Shown: positions 58,465 to 64,000 of the stretch, piece after piece | Position numbering within the stretch: the stretch's first letter is position 1 | Layout of the letters: each line of letters begins with the position of its first letter | NCBI RefSeq assembly: GCF_003947415.1 | Contig: NZ_QHKL01000006.1 | Coordinates: forward strand, 248,001 to 312,000 | Direction: 5' to 3' | Source: Amycolatopsis sp. WAC 01376 | GTDB lineage: Bacteria; Actinomycetota; Actinomycetes; Mycobacteriales; Pseudonocardiaceae | DNA length: 64,000 nt | Made by a program: the position numbers and the translations under genes | The notes under the pieces: generated by a model | The model's database searches: none | What the model saw: only the letters and a program-made list of their open reading frames with translations | Told to the model about the DNA's origin: nothing

Positions 58465-59373
58465 ATGACAACACCGGAGCCGACAAGCCCGCACAGCAAC
58501 CCTGTCACCGTCATCGGCCTCGGCCCCATGGGCACGGCCCTCGCCGAGGCGCTTCTGAATCAGGGCCACCCTCTGACAGTGTGGAACCGCACTCCAGGCA
58601 AAGCCGAGGATCTCGTCACCAAGGGTGCCCGCCGAGCGGCGACCGTCGCCGATGCGGTGTCCGCGAGCCCTGTCACGATCATCTGTCTCAAGGACTACGA
58701 GACCACGTACGGGATCTTCGAGTCCGCCGATGACGCCCTGAAAGGCCGCGTCCTGGTGAACCTCAACTCCGGCACGCCGACGGAGGCACGCAGGGCACTC
58801 GACTGGGCGGCCGAGCGTGGAGCGGAGTACCTCGACGGTGCGATCATGGTGCCGCCGCCGCTCGTCGGACAGCCTGGGTCCGTCTTCCTGTACAGCGGTT
58901 CGCGGGACGTCTTCGACAAGGCCGGGGTGGCGCTGGCGAGCATGGGGGACCCGCGGTTCCTCGGCTCCGACCCCAGCCTGGCGGTGTTGTACAACGCGGC
59001 ACTGCTCGAAATGATGTACGCGACCATGAACGGCTTCCTGCACGCCACCGCCATGGTCGGCTCGGCGAACGTCTCGGCGGTCGAGTTCAGCGAGCTCGCG
59101 CTGGGCTGGTTCATGCCCTCGGTGGTGGACTCGACCCTGGCCGAGCAGGCGCCCGACCTGGACAAGGGCAACTACCCCGGTGACCTCGGCACCATGGAAA
59201 TGAACCTGAACGCGCTCGAGCACATCACCCGGACCTGCGTGGAACAAGGCGTCCACTCCGATCAGCCGCGACTGATGAAGGAGATCGCCGAACGGGCGAT
59301 CACCGAGGGCTACAGCGGAAAGAACTACTTGGCCGTGTTCGAGATCTTCAAGAAGGCGACGCCTGCCACGTGA
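58465..59373 (+). CDS. NAD(P)-dependent imine reductase-like oxidoreductase
   Basis: A 302-residue beta-hydroxyacid-dehydrogenase-fold enzyme. The Rossmann motif VIGLGPMGTALAEALLNQGH is at residues 15-34 with WNRTPGKAEDL (NADP-type Arg), then LVNLNSGTPTEARRALDWAAERGAEYLDGAIMVPPPLVGQPGSVFLYSG, typical of imine reductases, which lack the catalytic Lys of true 6-phosphogluconate-type dehydrogenases. Substrate unknown. Controlled by the divergent MerR gene. Confidence 0.87.
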   Translation: MTTPEPTSPHSNPVTVIGLGPMGTALAEALLNQGHPLTVWNRTPGKAEDLVTKGARRAATVADAVSASPVTIICLKDYETTYGIFESADDALKGRVLVNLNSGTPTEARRALDWAAERGAEYLDGAIMVPPPLVGQPGSVFLYSGSRDVFDKAGVALASMGDPRFLGSDPSLAVLYNAALLEMMYATMNGFLHATAMVGSANVSAVEFSELALGWFMPSVVDSTLAEQAPDLDKGNYPGDLGTMEMNLNALEHITRTCVEQGVHSDQPRLMKEIAERAITEGYSGKNYLAVFEIFKKATPAT

Positions 59374-59392
59374 TCCCGTTACCCGTGAGCGC

Positions 59393-59410
59393 ATCAATCG
59401 ATCGGTTGAT
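59393..59410. promoter_or_regulatory. Palindrome ATCAATCGATCGGTTGAT
   Basis: An 18-bp palindrome with one mismatched pair, located in the gap before the DUF418/two-component unit. It is a possible operator, perhaps for the response regulator encoded two genes downstream. Confidence 0.4.
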
Positions 59411-59489
59411 ACGCCGGGCTCGCGGTTGATCCGGGGATCAGTCGTTCCGTCGATGTTCGGCGATGCGTCTCGCCAGCACGCTGATGCGC

Positions 59490-60659
59490 ATGTCGACAAG
59501 TGAAACAAGTGCCGGCCCAGTCGCCCTTCGCGAACGGGCGCTCGCGCCGGATCTCGCTCGTGGGTTGATGCTCGCGTTGGTCGCGCTGGCGAACTCGGTG
59601 CTCTACCTCTATGACCGCCCGTACGGCGCGCGACAGCACATCGTCGAGCAAGACCTGCTCGACCGGGTGGTCAGCATGCTCAACGTGGTTTTCGTGGAGG
59701 TACGCGGCTATCCGATGTTCGCCGCGTTGTTCGGTTATGGCGTCGTGCAAATGGTGCGGCGGCAGCAGGCCACGGGTATCCCGGACCACGACATCAGCCG
59801 GGCGCTGCGGCGACGGTTCCGCTGGCTGATCGTGTTCGGGTTCGTCCATGCGGTACTGCTGTTCCCCGGTGACGTGCTCGGTCTGTACGGGGTACTGGGG
59901 TTCGCGCTGCTGGCGATGCTGCGGGTCAAGGACCGGACTTTGCTCATCATCGCCGCGGGCTGGCTGGTGGTGGTCGCCTTGGTCCAGGGGATCGCCTACG
60001 TGACCCCGCAGGGCAGCGGACAACGTTCCTTCTTCTGGTCCTTCGCGGTCAGCGACCCGGCCACCGCCCTCGCCCTGCATCCGGTGGAATGGGTGATGAC
60101 ACCGCTGGGAATGCTCGGCGTCGGCAGCGCCGTCCTGGTCGGTGTCTGGGCGGCGCGGCGCGGGGTGCTCACCGAGCCGGAACGGCACCGCACGCTGCTG
60201 GTCCGCACCGCGATCGGCGGACTCGTCGTGGCGGTGGCCGGTGGCTTGCCGATGGGTCTCGCGGTCGGCGGATTCTGGACCCCGTCGTCCGGTCTGGTCA
60301 TGTGGGCCTTTTCGGCCGCGCATTCGGTCACCGGGGTGGCGGGTGGTCTTGGCTATGCGGCCCTGATCGGCTTGCTCGCGTCGCGGTTCCGTGACCGGAG
60401 TGGCCCGGTGGTCCTGGCGATAACCGCGTGCGGGCAGCGCTCACTCAGCTGCTATCTGTTCCAGTCGGTGGTTTTCGTCGCGTTGCTGATGCCCTACACC
60501 TTGGGCCTCGGCGGCACTTTGGGATCGGCCGGAGTCGCGTTGCTGGCCTTGGGCACCTGGCTGGTGTCGGTGCTGCTCGCCGACCGGATGCGGCGGGCGG
60601 GCAAACGCGGACCCGCGGAGGTTCTGCTCCGGCGGCTGACCTATCGGAACTCCCGCTGA
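59490..60659 (+). CDS. DUF418 domain membrane protein
   Basis: A protein of about 389 residues with eight to ten helices. The N-terminal part (ALAPDLARGLMLALVALANSVLYLYDRP) is as in DUF418/YeiB-like acyltransferase-related proteins; MFAALFGYGVVQMVRRQ and the C-terminal CGQRSLSCYLFQSVVFVALLMPYTLGLGG are diagnostic. It may acylate or transport envelope components. ATG 59490 is preferred, but 59463 is possible. Directly upstream of a histidine kinase, perhaps as its sensory or target partner. Confidence 0.82.
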   Translation: MSTSETSAGPVALRERALAPDLARGLMLALVALANSVLYLYDRPYGARQHIVEQDLLDRVVSMLNVVFVEVRGYPMFAALFGYGVVQMVRRQQATGIPDHDISRALRRRFRWLIVFGFVHAVLLFPGDVLGLYGVLGFALLAMLRVKDRTLLIIAAGWLVVVALVQGIAYVTPQGSGQRSFFWSFAVSDPATALALHPVEWVMTPLGMLGVGSAVLVGVWAARRGVLTEPERHRTLLVRTAIGGLVVAVAGGLPMGLAVGGFWTPSSGLVMWAFSAAHSVTGVAGGLGYAALIGLLASRFRDRSGPVVLAITACGQRSLSCYLFQSVVFVALLMPYTLGLGGTLGSAGVALLALGTWLVSVLLADRMRRAGKRGPAEVLLRRLTYRNSR

Positions 60660-60663
60660 CAAG

Positions 60664-61866
60664 ATGGGCCGGGTGACGTCGATGGAGGAACGGCTGGAAC
60701 GGCGATGGAACCGGGCGTGGGCGCTCGCTCCGTACGGGCTGCTCGGCCTCGCGACCGTCCTTTCCCTGGTCTTCGATGCGGCCACCTGGCCGGACCGGCT
60801 GGTCACCCTGGCCATCGTCGCGGCGCTGAGCGGGTGGCACGGCTGGTTCATCGTCGCGCATCCACAGTGGTGGGAACGTCAGACCTTGGCGATGGTCGTG
60901 TACTTCGCCGGGTTGCTGGCAGGCACCGTGGTCCTCGCGCTCCGCGGCGACAGTTTCCAGTTGTTCGTCCCGGTGTGTTACGTGCTCGCGTTCGTCGCCC
61001 TGCCCGGCTGGCTCGCCTATGCCGGGGTGGTGCTCGCGAACGTCCCGTGGCTGGTGCTGTCGGGCACCGAGATTTGGCAGACGTTGCTCAACCTCGCGAT
61101 GGTGACACCGCTGGCCGCGTTGATCGGCTGGGCGATCCGGGGGATGGAACGGGAGGCGATTCGGCGCCGGAAGGCCAACAGCAGGCTCGTCGCCATGGCG
61201 GCCGAGAACGCCGAATTGCACGCGGAACTGCTGGCGCGGGCCAAAGACACCGGTACCGCCGAGGAACGCGCCCGGATCGCCAGGGAAATCCACGACACCG
61301 TCGCTCAGGGACTGACCGGGATCGTCACTCAGCTGGAGGTCGCCGAGGAACTGGCCCCGGTCGAGGGGCCGCTGCGCGGCCGGATCGGCACCGCCCGGCA
61401 GCTGGCCCGCTCGAGCCTGGTGGAGGTCCGCCGTTCGATCGAGGCGTTGCGGCCGGGCCCCCTGCACGACGCCAGGCTCGGCGACGCGGTGGCCGCCGCG
61501 GTCGCGACATGGCTGGAGCAGAACGGCGTACCCGCGACTTTCGTCATGACCGGTACGCCTCGACCGATACATTCGGAGATCGAGGTGATGGTCCTGCGGG
61601 CGGCGCAGGAAACCCTTTCGAACGTCGGCAGGCACGCCCAGGCGAACAGGGTCGACATCACCCTGTCCTATATGGAGGACGTGATAATCCTGGACGTCCG
61701 CGACGACGGCACCGGCTTCGACACCCAGGCTTCATCCGCCGGATTCGGGCTCACCGCCCTGCGCGAGCGGGCACGGCTGCTGTCCGGCACGGTGGACATC
61801 GAGTCAGCCCCCAGTGCGGGGACGGCGGTCAGTGTCAGCGTCCCGATGATCGAGGTGGCCCGATGA
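60664..61866 (+). CDS. Sensor histidine kinase (NarL-type, HisKA_3)
   Basis: A 400-residue membrane kinase. Four to five helices occupy about residues 20-160, a coiled segment follows, then the HisKA_3 phospho-acceptor ERARIAREIHDTVAQGLTGIVTQLE, and the HATPase domain with N-box AAQETLSNVGRHAQA, G1 DVRDDGTGFD and G2 GFGLTALRERARLL. ATG 60664 lies four bases after the DUF418 stop; ATG 60682 has better ribosome-site spacing. Coupled to the response regulator by an ATGA overlap. Confidence 0.92.
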   Translation: MGRVTSMEERLERRWNRAWALAPYGLLGLATVLSLVFDAATWPDRLVTLAIVAALSGWHGWFIVAHPQWWERQTLAMVVYFAGLLAGTVVLALRGDSFQLFVPVCYVLAFVALPGWLAYAGVVLANVPWLVLSGTEIWQTLLNLAMVTPLAALIGWAIRGMEREAIRRRKANSRLVAMAAENAELHAELLARAKDTGTAEERARIAREIHDTVAQGLTGIVTQLEVAEELAPVEGPLRGRIGTARQLARSSLVEVRRSIEALRPGPLHDARLGDAVAAAVATWLEQNGVPATFVMTGTPRPIHSEIEVMVLRAAQETLSNVGRHAQANRVDITLSYMEDVIILDVRDDGTGFDTQASSAGFGLTALRERARLLSGTVDIESAPSAGTAVSVSVPMIEVAR

Positions 61867-62513
61867 CGTCCGTGCGGCTGGTGATCGTCGACGACCACCC
61901 GGTGGTGCGGGACGGCTTGCGGGGCATGCTCGGCACCCAGCCGGACCTTGAGATCGTCGGCGAGGCCGCGAGCGGCATCGAGGCACTGACCGTGGTGGCC
62001 GCCACCGGCCCGGACGTGGCGCTGACCGACCTGCGCATGCCCGCCCCGAGCGGCGCCGCGTTGATCCGGCTGCTCAGGGAACGCGTTCCGGCCACCCGGG
62101 TACTGGTGCTGACCACGCACGACACCGACTCCGACGTGTTGCCCGCCGTCGAGGCAGGGGCGATCGGCTATCTGCTCAAGGACGTGCCACGCGAGGAGCT
62201 GTTCCGCGCGGTGCGTGCCGCGGCTCGCAACGAGAGCGTGCTCTCCCCGTCGGTGGTCGCGCTGCTCCTCGACCGGGTCCGGCCGCGAAAGCCGGTGACC
62301 GAAGCCAAACTGAGCGCGCGGGAACGCGAAGTCCTCGCCCTGATCGCACGCGGCAAGATCAATCGGGAGGCCGCGGCCGAGCTGCACATCAGCGAGGCCA
62401 CCGTCAAAACGCATCTGCTGCACATCTACGCCAAACTCGAGGTCCCTGACCGGGCCTCCGCGGTCGCCGCCGCATATCAGCGGGGAATCCTGCGGTCGGA
62501 ACGCGACGCCTGA
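61863..62513 (+). CDS. LuxR-type two-component response regulator
   Basis: A 216-residue NarL/LuxR response regulator. The receiver domain has acidic residues IVDDH, the phospho-acceptor Asp in DVALTDLRMPAPSG, Thr in LVLTTHD and Lys in YLLKDVP; the output helix-turn-helix is LSAREREVLALIARGKINREAAAELHISEATVKTHLLHIYAKL. Translationally coupled to the kinase. Targets may include the DUF418 gene upstream. It is the last gene before the low-GC stretch. Confidence 0.94.
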   Translation: MTSVRLVIVDDHPVVRDGLRGMLGTQPDLEIVGEAASGIEALTVVAATGPDVALTDLRMPAPSGAALIRLLRERVPATRVLVLTTHDTDSDVLPAVEAGAIGYLLKDVPREELFRAVRAAARNESVLSPSVVALLLDRVRPRKPVTEAKLSAREREVLALIARGKINREAAAELHISEATVKTHLLHIYAKLEVPDRASAVAAAYQRGILRSERDA

Positions 62514-63671
62514 AAACTGTCCGGTGCCACAGCAGGAACAGTGGGACGCCTGCAGCCAAGCCAGGCGACGGCAGTGATTGACCGCGTTGGTGAAAAACGC
62601 ACCCTGCAGGCCAAAGGGGCCTTCCGAACGGAGCGCTGCCGGGCTTATCCACCGGCCAAGCTCCCAGCAGACCAGCTGCCCGACATCGGTCAGGCGGCGG
62701 AGAGGATCTCCAGACCATGAATCCCCAAGAATTCCCAGCCCAGCGGGCTGGATCTGCTTGTGGGGTAGTTGTTGGGGTCCCGGACAGGCTCCACTGGGAT
62801 GCACAGCGCGAGTCGACTTGTCCGAGGCAAAGGGGCGACTCTTGCAGGTTGCACATCGGTCGCTGAAAGGCCCCTGGTCATCACGGCTGTAGTACCGCGC
62901 GTCATGCAGCGCTGGAGGTCCCTGAAGACAGAAACGGGGTATGCGTAAGCCGGCGTCTGTTCTGTTGATCAGGGCCGAGAGTATGTGCATGGTCCCAGGT
63001 GGGGTCAAGCGTATGAGCGCAAGACCAAGCCAGGTGGTCCAGTTCGTTCACTTGGCTTTCGTGCTCGTGCGGAATTGGCGTGGCTCGGAGAGTCCGCTCA
63101 TGCCGTGATAAGTGGCTTCCGCAGGCTGAGGCGGCAACAGGGCGATCAGAGGTCAGCTCGGCTTTTCGCGCAGCTGATCTGGCTGTTCGACGCAGCCGGA
63201 CCGGCCACCGATGTCGGCTGGCCGAAGCCCGATCGGCTTAGCCGCAAACTCAACCCCGGCTGCGCGATGTCACCGTACGGGCTGGGAAAGTAGGAATGAG
63301 GATTCCTCAGCGAGAAATCCACCAGGACTGGATATGCCCGACCGGCGGGCACCCTGCTTGAAACCGCGTATTCCGCATGCCCTTTGCGATGTTCGGCAGA
63401 CGGTCAGAGTGACGTAGGGGGCGGATTGTGCCGGGGACGAGGGTAAGGGTGCATCCCGATCGGCCGAGGCCGGTGGCACGTGGGTGACGTCGGAGTCTCA
63501 GCAGACGGACAGCACGTGCCAGGACCCAATAACGGGCGCAGCTGGCGCCAGGTATCGACGGTCACGGCGCAGCAGTCATCTGGCTTGGTCAGAAGAGGCA
63601 TGCCATACCGAAACTGCTGTGTTCGACTATCGTGGCCTGAGTCACATGGCGGCTAGGTCGGGGAGGACCGC
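62514..63671. other. Low-GC stretch without recognisable gene
   Basis: In these 1158 bases no reading frame shows the codon bias or motifs of the neighbouring genes; short frames on both strands look random. By eye the GC content is well below that of the rest of the window. No IS end, tRNA or inverted repeat of note is seen. It may be decayed DNA at the edge of an acquired segment that continues beyond the window. Bases near 63620-63660 probably carry the promoter of the next gene. Confidence 0.55.
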
Positions 63672-64000
63672 ATGAACGTTCGACGGGTGGCAGTGCACAG
63701 AACCATCATTGTGGTCGACGTGGAGAGTTTCGGAGATCCCGGTCGGACGAATCGTCATCAGCTCGCGATTCGGCGAGCAGTCTATTGCGCGTTGCAGGCT
63801 GCGTTCGCAGCGGCGGAGGTGAGCTGGGCAGCGTGTCACTGCGAAGACAGAGGTGACGGGGTGTTCATCTTGGCTCCGGCGGAAACGCCAAAGACGCCGT
63901 TCGTCGACGTAATCCCGCTGGCACTTGCCCAGGCTCTGGCTCGACACAATGCTGGTCATCAGGGGCCGGACCGTGTTCGGCTTCGGATGGTCCTGCACGC
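63672..64000 (+). CDS. Partial gene, nucleotide-cyclase-like N-terminal domain
   Basis: ATG at 63672, five bases after GGGAGG, opens a frame that runs off the window (109 codons seen). The peptide HRTIIVVDVESFGDPGRTNRH, then ACHCEDRGDGVFILAPAE, IPLALAQALARHN and DRVRLRMVLH matches the pattern of class III cyclase-like domains in actinobacteria, with two acidic metal positions kept (VVDVE and EDRGDG). From memory, such domains often head multidomain proteins of predicted NTP-dependent conflict systems. The downstream domains are not visible, so the full role is unknown. Base composition differs from the main chromosome. Confidence 0.65.
   Translation, partial: MNVRRVAVHRTIIVVDVESFGDPGRTNRHQLAIRRAVYCALQAAFAAAEVSWAACHCEDRGDGVFILAPAETPKTPFVDVIPLALAQALARHNAGHQGPDRVRLRMVLH

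Noticed and set aside
61668..63008. A 446-codon minus-strand frame spanning the response regulator and the low-GC gap
   Set aside because: It mixes antisense of the regulator with non-coding DNA; composition changes abruptly at 62514 and no motif is present.
62985..63293. A 102-codon frame in the low-GC gap
   Set aside because: No ribosome site, no conserved motif and no codon bias; treated as chance.

Overview
The window is high-GC actinobacterial chromosome. Together the mycothiol-dependent formaldehyde pair (mscR plus an MBL hydrolase), Ku/LigD end joining, a SigK/RskA pair, an Lsr2-type nucleoid protein, many regulator/target gene pairs and several apparently leaderless promoters point to Pseudonocardiaceae. 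Amycolatopsis is my best guess, from the style of the genes and of the intergenic repeats. No rRNA, tRNA, CRISPR array, intact transposase or phage module is visible.

Layout. 0.2-4.5 kb: yggT, ku, a B3/B4-domain gene with a LysE exporter, an ATPase-like regulator coupled to an epoxide-hydrolase-type enzyme, and csbD. 4.6-7.7 kb: a cytochrome P450 divergent from a MarR regulator, then sigK-rskA. 7.7-9.9 kb: a five-gene Asp23/AmaP envelope cluster. 10-14.5 kb: a secreted alkaline phosphatase, an ArsR/MFS pair and a DHA2 exporter. 14.5-15.3 kb: a repeat-rich gap. 15.3-21.5 kb: a TMEM175-type channel, DUF6790, MarR and LuxR regulators, mscR with its MBL partner, and a Tat-exported protein. 21.6-27 kb: a serine hydrolase/ABC operon divergent from TetR. 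27-32 kb: a DUF2236 protein, a broken recQ and ligD. 32-37 kb: an ABC importer operon behind a cobalamin riboswitch. 37-40.9 kb: a methyltransferase and a small gene/PfkB/SurE cluster, flanked by two repeat-rich gaps. 40.9-49.3 kb: a PadR/hydrolase/flavoprotein operon, two DHFR-like proteins, an MBL enzyme, an EamA exporter divergent from a MocR regulator, and a SigG-like sigma factor. 49.4-53.6 kb: a repeat copy, lsr2, an ATP-grasp protein, DUF5994 and a universal stress protein. 53.8-57 kb: three secreted repeat proteins. 57.4-62.5 kb: a PH-domain membrane protein, a MerR/imine-reductase-like pair, DUF418 and a two-component system. 62.5-64 kb: a lower-GC stretch ending in a truncated gene with a nucleotide-cyclase-like domain.

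The most notable points are: a cobalamin riboswitch ahead of a nickel/peptide-type ABC importer, which suggests cobalt or corrinoid uptake; a family of intergenic repeats, including a palindromic array of 21-bp units, a roughly 160-bp element in two copies with a co-varying hairpin, and a MITE-like element with 56-bp inverted ends; a recQ that has lost the segment between helicase motifs III and IV; a secreted protein mixing RTX-like and PGRS-like repeats next to two beta-helix-like paralogues; and the cyclase-like gene at the right edge, of a kind reported in predicted conflict systems.

All family calls are by eye, without database searches. Start codons were chosen from Shine-Dalgarno spacing or promoter position and are flagged where uncertain.
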